Source: Listeria sp. PSOL-1 (GTDB lineage: Bacteria; Bacillota; Bacilli; Lactobacillales; Listeriaceae). From it: DNA of 64,000 bases. Where the stretch lies: the NCBI RefSeq assembly GCF_902806445.1, contig NZ_LR760298.1:1426001-1490000 (forward strand), in the 5' to 3' direction. The translations under genes were made by a program, and so were the position numbers. Positions 49,950 through 59,303 of this stretch are shown here, piece by piece; the first letter of the stretch is position 1; the number at the start of each line of letters is the position of its first letter. Below the pieces are notes generated by a model. That model ran no database searches. It was not told the DNA's origin and saw nothing but the letters and a program-made list of their open reading frames with translations.

Positions 49950-52124
49950 TTACTCGTCTTTTTTATTTGCTTTAGCTTGTTGCTCACGTGCTAGATCTTT
50001 ATTCGCAATGGTTGGATTTTCTTTCTTGTTGTTTGGATCTTCTGCTGCTTTTTTCTGAAGTTCAAAGTATTTATCTAAAACTTGTTTAGCAATTTGCATG
50101 TTAATCTTATGATCTTGACCATTGACACGGTAACCCCAAGGAACGACCACAGAAATGGCGATTTTAGGATCCTTAGCAGGAGCATATCCAATGAAGGTTG
50201 TATTCCAAACTTCAGCCATCTTATTGCCTTTTTTTGGACCATCATAGAAGGCTTGTGCCGTACCAGTTTTCCCAGCCACATCGTAGTCACTTGATGTAAA
50301 GACACTTCTTGCTGTACCTGAAGAGCCATGTGTCACAAGATAAAAACCATCTCTAACCGTTTTCATTTGTTGTTCAGTAGCAGGAATTTTATTTAAAACA
50401 GTAGCATTTGATTTTGATTTTATTTTACCAAGTTCATCACCTTTGTCACTTGGATCACGAATTTCTTTAATTAAGGTTGGCTTTAGCCGCTTACCTCCAT
50501 TGGCAATGGTTGCGCTATATTGGGCAAGTTGTAGCGGTGTATAAGAGTCATATTGTCCGATAGCAAAGTCAAGTAATTTACCGCCTACATCGTCTGGTCC
50601 TTTATAACCAACTTGTTCACCAGGTAAATCAATTTCTGTTTTAGCACCTAATCCGAACATCCGGTAATACTTTCTCATTTTAGAGAAGGTGTCTAAATTT
50701 GCATGAAGTGGCGCATCATAAACATACTTAGCACCAGACCATTTCATTGCGGTTTGGAACATATACGAGTTAGATGAACGCTCTAAAGCTTGTTCTGGAT
50801 TTAAAGAGATATTATTATAGCCACTATTATTGAACCAAGAACTCTTCTTCTTCGTTCCTTTGATCTTAATTGGTTGGTCAACAAAGACAGTACTTGGTGT
50901 AATAACGCCATCCATCATCGCGCCAAGTTCAGTAGCACCCTTTACAGTTGAACCCATATTATAAGCGGTTGTGAAAGCACCAAGTGAATAATCCTCAAAT
51001 TTACCTTTTTCATTCAAGCGCTGACCAGCCATAGCTAAAACTTGTCCATCCCTTGGATCCATTGCGACAACAAACGCTCGGTCGAACAAATCAGATTGCC
51101 CATAAGACTTACCTTGATTAATATTTGTGCGCAAAATTTCTTCGGTGGCTTTTTGCAAATTCACATCAAGCGAAAGAACTAGGTCTTTCCCGTTTTGACC
51201 AGCTTCTTTTTGGACCGTGTTAATAATATTATTGTTAGAATCAAGCACGGTTTCGTATTCTGCTTTTTTTCCAGCTAAGACCTTTTCATATTCGGATTCA
51301 AGATAGCTTTTTCCAACACGATCATTTCGGTTGTAGCCTTGTGATAAATAATATTTTACTTTATCTTCTGGCAAACCTTCTTTTTCAGTACTAACAGATC
51401 CTAAAATGGAGCGTAGCGTCTCATCATAAGGGTAATATCTATTCCAATTCATCGTGGAATCAACACCTGGAAGTTCATCTAGATTTTCACTAACACGTGC
51501 AATTTCACTTTGAGAAACATTTTTATCTTTAATAATTTGCTCACTTAACGCATAACCGTTTGTCATCCGCTTATAGAGTGTAGCAATTTTAATGTCTGTT
51601 TTAGTAAGCTTATCAAGGTCCGCTTTAGTCACTTCATTTAATTGAGCCTTGTACTGCTCATTAGAACTCTTTTCACGCTCTTTTTTTGTTAAACGTTTGC
51701 TTGATTCGTCTTCATTTGTTGCGATCCAGTAGTTTTTTAACGTACGTGTTGATATTTTTTCATCTGGAACATCGATCAAATTATTTAATTTCTTCGCCAC
51801 TCGTAAAATCTCATCGTTTTGTGTTTTGCTGCTTCGTGTGTAAGTAATGGTGTTTACTGCGCTATTACCGACAAGTAAGTTGTAATGGCTATCATAAATC
51901 CCACCACGGGGCATATTTTTTTTGATCATTACATTATTGGTTCGTTCTGCTTTTTTCTTATACGAATTACCGTCAACAATTTGCACAACTCCGAGACGTA
52001 AAATAAGCGCTGAAAAAAGTAAAAAAACGATAAAAAATAAAATATTTAAACGAAGGGGTAGCACAGGAATCTTTTTCTTTTCTTTTTTATCAGTGTTAGG
52101 CGTTCGCCTTATACGAAATTTCAC
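49950..52124 (-). CDS. Class B penicillin-binding protein (elongation type)
   Basis: 724 residues: cytosolic basic tail, one membrane helix (LNILFFIVFLLFSALILRL), a pedestal domain (about 50-310) and a transpeptidase domain (about 340-690). Active-site motifs: STVK (392-395, nucleophile Ser), SSN (450-452), and KTG in DVAGKTGTAQAF. The C-terminal tail is hydrophilic and Lys/Asn rich. It cross-links peptidoglycan and resembles the PBP2/PbpA/PbpH or Listeria PBPB1 group that works with RodA in side-wall growth. It lacks an NTF2-like MecA_N domain, so it is not a resistance-type PBP2a. Confidence 0.93.
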   Translation of the reverse strand: MKFRIRRTPNTDKKEKKKIPVLPLRLNILFFIVFLLFSALILRLGVVQIVDGNSYKKKAERTNNVMIKKNMPRGGIYDSHYNLLVGNSAVNTITYTRSSKTQNDEILRVAKKLNNLIDVPDEKISTRTLKNYWIATNEDESSKRLTKKEREKSSNEQYKAQLNEVTKADLDKLTKTDIKIATLYKRMTNGYALSEQIIKDKNVSQSEIARVSENLDELPGVDSTMNWNRYYPYDETLRSILGSVSTEKEGLPEDKVKYYLSQGYNRNDRVGKSYLESEYEKVLAGKKAEYETVLDSNNNIINTVQKEAGQNGKDLVLSLDVNLQKATEEILRTNINQGKSYGQSDLFDRAFVVAMDPRDGQVLAMAGQRLNEKGKFEDYSLGAFTTAYNMGSTVKGATELGAMMDGVITPSTVFVDQPIKIKGTKKKSSWFNNSGYNNISLNPEQALERSSNSYMFQTAMKWSGAKYVYDAPLHANLDTFSKMRKYYRMFGLGAKTEIDLPGEQVGYKGPDDVGGKLLDFAIGQYDSYTPLQLAQYSATIANGGKRLKPTLIKEIRDPSDKGDELGKIKSKSNATVLNKIPATEQQMKTVRDGFYLVTHGSSGTARSVFTSSDYDVAGKTGTAQAFYDGPKKGNKMAEVWNTTFIGYAPAKDPKIAISVVVPWGYRVNGQDHKINMQIAKQVLDKYFELQKKAAEDPNNKKENPTIANKDLAREQQAKANKKDE

Positions 52125-52237
52125 ACATACAAATCCTTTCTTTAATGATTAAAATAAGGTAATAAAAACCCTGCTCTTTTTATTTTAACAGATTATCTCC
52201 AATTCGTCGTTTAAAGATTTCTTAAAAATGCATGAGA

Positions 52238-52264
52238 AATGATAGAAGCTTTTTTCTATCATTT
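52238..52264 (-). terminator. Terminator of the aldo-keto reductase gene
   Basis: AAATGATAGAA pairs with TTCTATCATTT. A perfect 16-base palindrome, ACTAACTTAAGTTAGT, lies at 52279-52294, nearer the stop codon. Confidence 0.7.
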
Positions 52265-52338
52265 CCTCATCAACAGTCACTAACTTAAGTTAGTATCACT
52301 CAAACATATCGTAGAAGTCTAGCCTCAAATTTTTACCT

Positions 52339-53253
52339 TTACGGCAATTTATTCCCAGCAGACAAATAAATGTCATACCATTCCTCACGCGTCAAGGTGA
52401 CTTCGCTAGCCTTACTAATTTTTTGTAATCGTTCAGGCGTCATTGTCCCAACAATTGCTTGCATTTGTGCAGGATGATGCAAGATCCAAGCAATTGCAAT
52501 TGCAGCGTTAGTTACATGATATTTTTCAGCCACTTGCTTTAATTTTTTATTAACTTCTGGAAATTTTTCATTATCTAGAAAAACGCCTTCAAAATAACCA
52601 TATTGAAATGGAGACCAAGCTTGAATCGTCATCTGCTGAATCCTACTATATTCTAAGATCCCATTGTCACGGTTAATGCCCGCTTCATTGGTCATATTTA
52701 CATTAAAACCTGCATCAATCATTCCTGTATGCTTAAGACCAAATTGAAGCTGATTAATGAGTAATTCTTGATTTACCGCCGTTTTCAGCAATTCAATTTG
52801 CATTGGATTTTGATTACTTACACCAAAATGACGGACTTTCCCCGCCTTTTCTAACTCATCAAATGCTGCTGCAACTTCTTCAGGCTCCATCAATGTGTCT
52901 GGGCGATGCAACAATAAAATATCCAAGTAGTCCGTTTTTAAGCGTTTTAAAGTACCATCTACCGAAGCAATAATATGTTTCTTTGAAAAATCAAAAAGAC
53001 CTTTTCTGATCCCACATTTTGATTGTAGAATCATTTTTTCTCTTAAATGCGCTTTTTGCGAAACAACATTTGCAAAAATTTCTTCCGATTTTCCAGCTCC
53101 ATAAATATCGGCATGATCAAAAAAATTAATTCCTTGTTCAAGCGCAGTCATCACTATTTTCTCAGCTTCATTTGTTGAAAGGTTGGCCATACGCATACAA
53201 CCAAGTGCAATTGCCGGAGCTTTTATCTTTCCACCTAAATTAATTTGTTTCAT
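52339..53253 (-). CDS. Aldo/keto reductase
   Basis: 304 residues of (beta/alpha)8 fold. The catalytic set is visible: Asp and Tyr in NFFDHADIYGAGKSE, Lys in LQSKCGIRKG, and His in LLLHRPDTLM. The NADPH-binding end has GTMTPERLQKISKA. It is most like the YdhF/YcsN subgroup. It reduces small aldehydes or ketones with NADPH; the substrate is unknown. Cytosolic and monocistronic, with AAAGGTGG before the ATG. Confidence 0.92.
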   Translation of the reverse strand: MKQINLGGKIKAPAIALGCMRMANLSTNEAEKIVMTALEQGINFFDHADIYGAGKSEEIFANVVSQKAHLREKMILQSKCGIRKGLFDFSKKHIIASVDGTLKRLKTDYLDILLLHRPDTLMEPEEVAAAFDELEKAGKVRHFGVSNQNPMQIELLKTAVNQELLINQLQFGLKHTGMIDAGFNVNMTNEAGINRDNGILEYSRIQQMTIQAWSPFQYGYFEGVFLDNEKFPEVNKKLKQVAEKYHVTNAAIAIAWILHHPAQMQAIVGTMTPERLQKISKASEVTLTREEWYDIYLSAGNKLP

Positions 53254-53389
53254 GACTATTCCACCTTTCTTTCATTCATTATATGATAATTTTACGAAAA
53301 AACGTAGGATTTCACTTGAATGAGGAATTAGAACTGGTATTTTTCATTTATTTATTATACAATACCTTTTGTTGGCAAGTTTTCATGAT

Positions 53390-53479
53390 GGAGAAATACC
53401 CAAGTCCGGCTGAAGGGGACAGACTCGAAATCTGTTAGGCGGTGTATGCCGCGCCGGGGTTCGAATCCCCGTTTCTCCG
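53390..53479 (+). tRNA. tRNA-Ser (anticodon CGA)
   Basis: Acceptor arms GGAGAAA/TTTCTCC, discriminator G. The anticodon loop CTCGAAA lies between ACAGA and TCTGT, giving anticodon CGA for codon UCG. There is a long variable arm (GGCGG..CCGC) and a T-arm GGGGTTCGAATCCCC. CCA is not encoded. All identity features for serine are present. Confidence 0.95.
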
Positions 53480-53577
53480 TTTTCCAGATTGATTTCTCAT
53501 ATAATTCTTAACGAATATAAAGCGAGTTTCAAGTTTAGTTGGATATGATATCCATTCGAAATCAATCTATGTCTTTT

Positions 53578-53608
53578 ACCAGTATGGTTCTCTCTTTCCC
53601 ATACTGGT
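53578..53608 (+). terminator. Terminator downstream of tRNA-Ser
   Basis: ACCAGTATGG pairs with CCATACTGGT, followed by TTTTTT. Confidence 0.85.
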
Positions 53609-53636
53609 TTTTTATCATTTTTTCAAAAAAAGAAAA

Positions 53637-54739
53637 TCAGACAAGCAAGCTAAATACTAGAAGTAAAATGGCTAGCAGAAAACCATTAATCCAACTAAAA
53701 GTTTTCCAAAAAGCAGCTTTTAAATTCGGAAAATAAAGAGAAAAAATACGAAATCCAATTAAATTGGCTACTGAAGCAATGAGTGTTCCTATTCCGCCAA
53801 TGTTTACACCTAACAAAACAGCATGCGCATGGGCAGAAAATGGCGCAATTAAAATTGCAGCAGGAACATTACTAATCAGCTGACTTACTATAGCTGAGCC
53901 AATTAAACTAGATAGTGGGCGCGTCAAAAGCTGCGGAAGAAAATGCTTCATCAAAGAAATAGACATTAAATTTCCAACAATTAAAAAGAAAAACACAAAC
54001 GTAAGAAGTAGCCGATAATCGATTTTCCTAAATGCAGTACGATCAAAAAACAGCAGTACAATACATAATAGCGGAACAACGATAAAATATGGTATAAGCT
54101 TTAATACTGTCAAAACCATAGCTATAAATAGGAAAACAGGAACAATCACAGCTTTCTTATTTATGGTTTGAGTTTCCGAAATATTTGCTAGTGTGAGTTC
54201 TTTTAACGGGATTTTCAACGTTAACACGAATAAAAGCACGAGCGAAATAAACGATAATGGTAATAACCAGCGTAAGAATGTGACAATGCTTAAATGGTAG
54301 TAAGCAAATAAAAAAAGATTTTGCGGATTTCCAAATGGCAATAATACACTTCCCAAATTAGCCGCTATAATAAGTAAAACAACACTCCAAATAATTTCAG
54401 GAAAATCTTTTACCTTTTTTACAATCATAATAAAAATCGGGATTAAGCTTAAAAGCGCGACATCATTCGTTAAAATCATGGACGAAAAAAAGCAAGCCAT
54501 ACTAAACGACGAACAAGAACACGTGTAGATTTAGCACTCCTGATCATTTTTTCAGCTAGAACATTTAGTACGCCCACTCTTTCAAAAGATTTTATAACTA
54601 GCATCAAACCAAACAGTGAAAAAATCATCTTGACATCAATGTAAGAGATGGCAAATTTTCCATATAAGCAGCTAGCTATGGCAAGTAAAAATGAAATGGT
54701 AAATAACCAATCCTTTTTTAAAAACATTAATATTTTCAT
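53637..54739 (-). pseudogene. ArsB/NhaD-type (SLC13-like) ion transporter, frameshifted
   Basis: The two frames together give about 366 residues with some ten hydrophobic helices. The first part (54476-54739) ends WLAFFRP. The second (53637-54500) begins MACFFSSMILTNDVALL, containing the family motif SSM.LTND. The frames overlap at GC-T7-CG; adding one T would join them as WLAFFSSMILTND. The break is thus a one-base loss in a homopolymer, either a true mutation, a sequencing slip, or a -1 frameshift on T TTT TTT. FGNPQNLFLF and SNVPAAILIAPF are the other conserved loops. The substrate would be an anion such as arsenite, or Na+/H+; not known. Confidence 0.8.
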
Positions 54740-54779
54740 GCTTTAGCCCCTCAAGAATGAAATAGCGATTTAGACACAT

Positions 54780-55853
54780 TTAATTCCCCATTTTAAAGTC
54801 TTTACTTGTTAGCTCAAACCTTCCCTTTAACCCCGGTGTGATATAAACTTTTTTATTTTTGCTTACAAAAATGGCTTCCACACCTTTTTGCTTCTTAATA
54901 AACTTAAGTCCACTTTCAATTCCTTCAGAAAAGGCTGCGGAACTAAGACCATCACCGGTAATTGATTGATCACTAATGATAGATACACCTGCAATATCAT
55001 TATCAAATGGATAACCTGTTTTTGGATTAAATAAATGATGATATTTTTTCCCATCTACTTCTAAAAAGCGCTCATAAATACCGGAAGTCACAATTGATTT
55101 ATTTTGTTCAGGTAATTTGCCAAGGATTGTTCCTCTTGGCGAAAAAGGATCTTGAATGCCGACATTCCAATCCCCACCTTTTGGACTTTCACCTTGAACA
55201 ATTACATTTCCTCCTAAATCAATAATTGAAGTGGTAACGCCATTTGCTTTAAATACTTGTTCAACTTGATCGGCAATGAAACCTTTGGCAATGCCGCCTA
55301 AATCTAACTGCATTCCTGCTTTTTTTAGATAGACTGTTTTATTTTGATCGTTTAATTCGATGTTTTTATACCCGATTAGTGGTAACCGCTGATTAATTTC
55401 ACTTTGTGCTGGTTTTCTAGCATCTGGAAAACCAATATGCCAAAGTGAAGTAATGGGACCAATTGAAATATCTTTAGAACCACCTGTTGCCTGACTATAC
55501 TTTATCCCTTCTTTAATTAAATAATAAATATCGTTATCTACTTTAACTGGTTGTTTCCCACTTGCTGCATTGATCTTATCAACTTGTGAGCTCCTTTTTT
55601 CTTCGTCATTGACATCAATTTTATCAGCTAATTCTCGAACTCGCTTAAACCCTTTATCTAAAACAGCTTCTTTTCCGTTATCATAAATTTTTAACGTTAC
55701 AACCGTCCCCATTAAAAATTCTGTTTTGGCATAAGGTGTTGTGATCAGATTCCGTGTATCCTTTTTTCCTGAAGAGTTACCGCTTGATGCACAGCTAGCA
55801 AGAAGTAGTGTTAAACAACTAAAAATAATGATTGTAAAGCCTTTTTTCTTCAT
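54780..55853 (-). CDS. apbE: FAD:protein FMN transferase (ApbE), lipoprotein
   Basis: 357 residues. The lipobox LASC marks a lipoprotein on the outer face of the membrane. ApbE signatures: MGTVVTLKIYD, LDLGGIAKGFIADQV for FAD binding, HHLFNPKTGYPFDN, and TGDGLSSAAFS, which carries the Mg-binding Asp and Ser. It attaches FMN through a phosphoester bond to Ser/Thr of target proteins, using FAD. In Listeria the FmnB homologue flavinylates PplA and other extracellular flavoproteins for extracellular electron transfer. No target gene is in the window. Confidence 0.93.
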   Translation of the reverse strand: MKKKGFTIIIFSCLTLLLASCASSGNSSGKKDTRNLITTPYAKTEFLMGTVVTLKIYDNGKEAVLDKGFKRVRELADKIDVNDEEKRSSQVDKINAASGKQPVKVDNDIYYLIKEGIKYSQATGGSKDISIGPITSLWHIGFPDARKPAQSEINQRLPLIGYKNIELNDQNKTVYLKKAGMQLDLGGIAKGFIADQVEQVFKANGVTTSIIDLGGNVIVQGESPKGGDWNVGIQDPFSPRGTILGKLPEQNKSIVTSGIYERFLEVDGKKYHHLFNPKTGYPFDNDIAGVSIISDQSITGDGLSSAAFSEGIESGLKFIKKQKGVEAIFVSKNKKVYITPGLKGRFELTSKDFKMGN

Positions 55854-56020
55854 AAACTCACCTCATAATTTATCCTACGCTAATAATGTATCCTTTATAA
55901 CAAATGAAGTCAATATAAAAAAGAGCGGGAACCTTCTTTACACCAGGATCTCGCGTTCTGATATTCTCTGCTAAAAAAGGGTATAAGAAAATTAGCTTAC
56001 ACTAAAAAGGGGCGAAAAAG

Positions 56021-56704
56021 GTGAAACATAATAAAAAAAGTATTAGCCAAAACTTAAATATTTTACGTGCAGGAGTCCTTGGTGCCAATGATGGTATTGT
56101 TTCAACAGCGGGTATTGTTATTGGCGTTGCTGGTGCAACAACCCACCTCAATACCATTTTTATTTCTGGAATTGCTGGACTTGTTGCTGGGGCCTTATCG
56201 ATGGCTGGCGGTGAATATGTTTCTGTCAGCACACAAAAAGACACCGAAAAAGCAGCAATCCAAACTGAACGAGAGGAAATTGCTGCTGATTATCAAGGTG
56301 AGTTAAAAGAACTGGCAACCTTTTATGAAAATAAAGGGCTAGCAAAAGATCTAGCCTACCAAGTAGCCTTTGAGTTAATGGCAAAAGATGCACTTAATGC
56401 TCATGCTGAATCGGAATTAGGACTAAATCCTAATAATTATGTTAATCCCTGGAACGCTGCACTTTCTTCTATGTTGTCTTTCTCAGTAGGCGCACTTTTA
56501 CCACTTTTAACGATTTTGCTTTTCCCGCCTAATGTACGTATTGGGCTCACTTTTTTAGTTGTGCTAGCCTCTCTTGGGTTAACAGGGTATATCAGTGCTT
56601 ACTTAGGCAGTGCTCCGAAACGAAATGCTGTTTTGCGCAACATGTGTGTTGGGATGCTAACAATGATCATCACGTACCTTGTTGGCTTATGGGTTGGTAT
56701 TTAA
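56021..56704 (+). CDS. VIT1/CCC1-family transporter
   Basis: 227 residues. The N-terminal AGVLGANDGIVSTAGIVIGVAGA is the VIT family signature. Five membrane helices are visible, and a hydrophilic middle region (TEREEIAADYQGELKELATFYE) carries acidic metal-binding residues. Relatives move Fe2+ or Mn2+ out of the cytosol. Its stop codon overlaps that of mntH, which runs toward it, so an efflux-type and an uptake-type metal transporter share a border. AAAGGGGCG precedes the start region; the ATG is replaced by GTG at 56021. Confidence 0.9.
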   Translation: MKHNKKSISQNLNILRAGVLGANDGIVSTAGIVIGVAGATTHLNTIFISGIAGLVAGALSMAGGEYVSVSTQKDTEKAAIQTEREEIAADYQGELKELATFYENKGLAKDLAYQVAFELMAKDALNAHAESELGLNPNNYVNPWNAALSSMLSFSVGALLPLLTILLFPPNVRIGLTFLVVLASLGLTGYISAYLGSAPKRNAVLRNMCVGMLTMIITYLVGLWVGI

Positions 56705-58068
56705 CCTAGATCTTGTCCAGTTAAAATAATGTAACAAAGCAAGAAAATATTTAAAGCAACAATCACAAGTGTTGCTAACCATGCTAACATTTTTACTGAG
56801 AAGGTATTAGCAAATTCACCCATTTTCTTCTTATCACTCGTAAATAATACGAGTGGAACAACAGCAAATGGTAATTGCAAGCTTAAGATCACTTGGCTCC
56901 ATAAAAGTAAAGAGCCTGTCCCTTTTTCTCCGGCGATCAATGTCACAATAAAGACGGGGATAACTGCAAGCAGACGCGTAATCATTCTTCTAAGCCAAGG
57001 TTTCATTCGTAAATGGATAAAGCCTTCCATGACAATTTGTCCACTCAAAGTTCCTGTAATTGTTGAATTTTGTCCTGAAGCTAGTAATGCTACCGCAAAA
57101 AGTGTACTAGCAAGCCCCGTTCCAAGCGTTGGACCAAGCAAACGATAAGCTCCTTCGATTTCAGAAACATCTAATCCTTTTCCAAAAAATGCGGATGACC
57201 CAAGAATTAAGATTAATGAATTAATCGCAAAAGCAACCGTTAATGAAAACGTTGAATCAATTTTAGCAAATTTCACAGCCTCTTTTTTACCTGCTTTTGT
57301 TCGTTCATACTTTCTTGTTTGAACAAGTGAAGAGTGAAGGTATAGGTTATGAGGCATTACTGTTGCCCCTAAGATCCCGAGTGCAATAAACAGCATTTGC
57401 GGATTAGTAGCAATTTCAGTATGAGGCAAATAACCTTCTAAAATAGCGCTAACGGAAGGATGGCTAACTGCAACTTCAAAAATAAAAATGGCAAAAATCG
57501 TTATCATTAGAACAATGACGATCGACTCGATAATACGGAAGCCTTTTTTTTGCAATAAAAGGAGTAGTAACACATCGAGCGTCGTAATTGCTACGCCAGC
57601 TAGAAGTGGAATACCAAACAGCAAATTAAGCGCAATTGCCGAGCCGATAACTTCAGCAATATCTGTTGCAATAATGGCCAGTTCTGTTAAAACCCATAAA
57701 AAGAGCGCTACTTTCTTCCCAACTGCAGCTCGCGTAGCTTGGGCTAAATCCTTTCCAGTTGCAATTCCAAGTTTAGCTGACAATGTTTGGAGTAACATCG
57801 CAATTAAATTGGAAATTAAAATGACACTAAGCAGTGCATATCCAAATCTTGCCCCACCAGCGATAGATGTTGCCCAGTTCCCCGGATCAACGTAACCAAC
57901 TGCAACAAGGGATCCTGGTCCCATAAAAGCAAGTAATTTTTTTAAGAAGCCCGCATTTTTGGGCACTGAAACGGAATTGTTTACTTCTTCTAAACTAACG
58001 TTGTGAGATTTGGAAATCCATGCTTTTTTTTCTTTCTTTTTTTTACAGGTTGATTCTTCTGATACCAC
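56701..58068 (-). CDS. mntH: Nramp-type Mn2+/H+ symporter MntH
   Basis: 455 residues with eleven membrane helices. Both metal-coordinating motifs are present: DPGNWATS in helix 1 and MPHNLYLHSS in helix 6. The N-terminus is cytosolic and basic. It imports Mn2+ (and Fe2+) with protons. The gene has a textbook MntR operator over its -10, so it is repressed when manganese is plentiful. GGAGAACATG places the start firmly. Confidence 0.96.
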   Translation of the reverse strand: MVSEESTCKKKKEKKAWISKSHNVSLEEVNNSVSVPKNAGFLKKLLAFMGPGSLVAVGYVDPGNWATSIAGGARFGYALLSVILISNLIAMLLQTLSAKLGIATGKDLAQATRAAVGKKVALFLWVLTELAIIATDIAEVIGSAIALNLLFGIPLLAGVAITTLDVLLLLLLQKKGFRIIESIVIVLMITIFAIFIFEVAVSHPSVSAILEGYLPHTEIATNPQMLFIALGILGATVMPHNLYLHSSLVQTRKYERTKAGKKEAVKFAKIDSTFSLTVAFAINSLILILGSSAFFGKGLDVSEIEGAYRLLGPTLGTGLASTLFAVALLASGQNSTITGTLSGQIVMEGFIHLRMKPWLRRMITRLLAVIPVFIVTLIAGEKGTGSLLLWSQVILSLQLPFAVVPLVLFTSDKKKMGEFANTFSVKMLAWLATLVIVALNIFLLCYIILTGQDLG

Positions 58069-58102
58069 ATGTTCTCCTTCTTTCTAATCTGTTTCTAATT
58101 AC

Positions 58103-58131
58103 ATTTTGCCTTAAGGAAACTTTTTTGTCAA
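58103..58131 (-). promoter_or_regulatory. mntH promoter with MntR operator
   Basis: On the minus strand TTGACA (58126-58131) and CAAAAT (58103-58108) are 17 bases apart. AGTTTCCTTAAGGCAAAAT (58103-58121) matches the known MntR box of Bacillus mnt genes and covers the -10. Confidence 0.9.
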
Positions 58132-58181
58132 TAGGAAAACATTATCAATAGCATTAAAAAAAAGCTGCTTTATTGCAGCTT

Positions 58182-58808
58182 TTAAACAAAAAATGGATTC
58201 GTTGTTTTCTCATGGCCAATTGTACTTGCTTCGCGATGTCCTGGATAAACAATCAACTCATCTGGTAAAGTAAAAAGTTCTGTCGTAATACTATGAAGCA
58301 ATGTCTCCTTATCTCCTGTATACAAGTCTGTCCGCCCGATACTTCCTTTAAAAAGAGCGTCTCCAACGATCGCAAAATCATCAAAAATAAAACTAACACT
58401 ACCGATTGAATGCCCCGGTGTCTCCACTACGCGAAACTTCATTCCATCAAAATCATACATTTTTAAATCGAATTCATATTCGGCAGGCTCAACAATAATT
58501 GGCGAAATCCCATACATGTCCATGTCAGCTGACCCGTTATGAAGCGGATTTCCCAACCATTCTTGTTCTTTGGTACTAACATAAACTGGAATTTCATAGG
58601 TTGAACGAATTTCAGTTACTGCACCAATATGATCTAAATGGCAATGCGTTAGTAAAATTGCAAGCGGCTTTACATTTTCTTGTGTTATTGCGTGCTCGAT
58701 TTTTTCTTTATCTGCACCTGGATCAACAATAAGTGCTGATTTTCCATTATGAATAATATAGCAATTTTCTTCTAGACTTCCTGTTATTACTTGTTTTACA
58801 GTCAACAT
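58182..58808 (-). CDS. Metallo-beta-lactamase-fold hydrolase (glyoxalase II-like, YqgX type)
   Basis: 208 residues. The zinc motif is THCHLDHIG (HxHxDH), with later ligands in ETPGHSIGS and IVGDALFKGSIGRTD and the final His in YPGHREAST. The length and motif order fit the small glyoxalase II/hydroxyacylglutathione hydrolase-like group, whose thiol substrate in Firmicutes is often bacillithiol or unknown. Cytosolic. It is divergent from a VOC glyoxalase gene, so methylglyoxal detoxification is a reasonable guess. Confidence 0.92.
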   Translation of the reverse strand: MLTVKQVITGSLEENCYIIHNGKSALIVDPGADKEKIEHAITQENVKPLAILLTHCHLDHIGAVTEIRSTYEIPVYVSTKEQEWLGNPLHNGSADMDMYGISPIIVEPAEYEFDLKMYDFDGMKFRVVETPGHSIGSVSFIFDDFAIVGDALFKGSIGRTDLYTGDKETLLHSITTELFTLPDELIVYPGHREASTIGHEKTTNPFFV

Positions 58809-58893
58809 AGCTAGTCACACCTTTTCCTTTTCTTTTTATTATACCAAGTGGTAAAATTATATCACACTAAAGATAAAAACGGAGGGATACATA

Positions 58894-59286
58894 ATGAGTA
58901 ACACGATGCTACATACTTGCATTCGCGTGCGAGATTTAGAAAAATCATTAACTTTTTATCAAGAAGCTTTAGGATTAAGAGAAGTCCGTCGCAAAGATGT
59001 CCCAGAAAATAAGTTCACACTGGTTTATCTTGCTTTTGAAGAAAATGGTTTTGAATTAGAGTTAACCTATAATTATGATCAAATGAAAGCTTACGATATC
59101 GGTAATGGCTATGGTCACTTGGCAATTGGCGTCGATGATTTAAACGCAGCTCATGAAAAGCATGTAGCAAACGACTATACAGTAACAAAAATTTTCAGCT
59201 TACCAGGTTCGAAAACAATTTACTATTTTATTACCGATCCTGATGGCTATAAAACGGAAATCATTCAAAATAATACATTAAGCTAG
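58894..59286 (+). CDS. gloA: Lactoylglutathione lyase-like VOC protein (glyoxalase I)
   Basis: 130 residues of vicinal oxygen chelate fold. All four metal ligands are visible: His in MLHTCIRVRDLEKS, Glu in GFELELTYN, His in GYGHLAIGVDD, and Glu in YKTEIIQ. KMFYQ-type glyoxalase I enzymes of this length use Ni2+ or Zn2+ and isomerise the methylglyoxal-thiol adduct. GGAGGG precedes the ATG. It is divergent from the glyoxalase II-like gene, and its stop codon lies in a terminator stem. Confidence 0.9.
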   Translation: MSNTMLHTCIRVRDLEKSLTFYQEALGLREVRRKDVPENKFTLVYLAFEENGFELELTYNYDQMKAYDIGNGYGHLAIGVDDLNAAHEKHVANDYTVTKIFSLPGSKTIYYFITDPDGYKTEIIQNNTLS

Positions 59287-59300
59287 GACATGTCCTAGCT
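59281..59300. terminator. Bidirectional terminator
   Basis: AGCTAGGACATGTCCTAGCT is a perfect 20-base palindrome followed by T6. It includes the glyoxalase stop and lies just beyond the stop of the convergent NdpA gene. Confidence 0.85.
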
Positions 59301-59303
59301 TTT

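Noticed and set aside
49950-52124. PBP considered as a resistance-type PBP2a
   Set aside because: It lacks the MecA_N (NTF2-like) domain and has the layout of a housekeeping elongation PBP.
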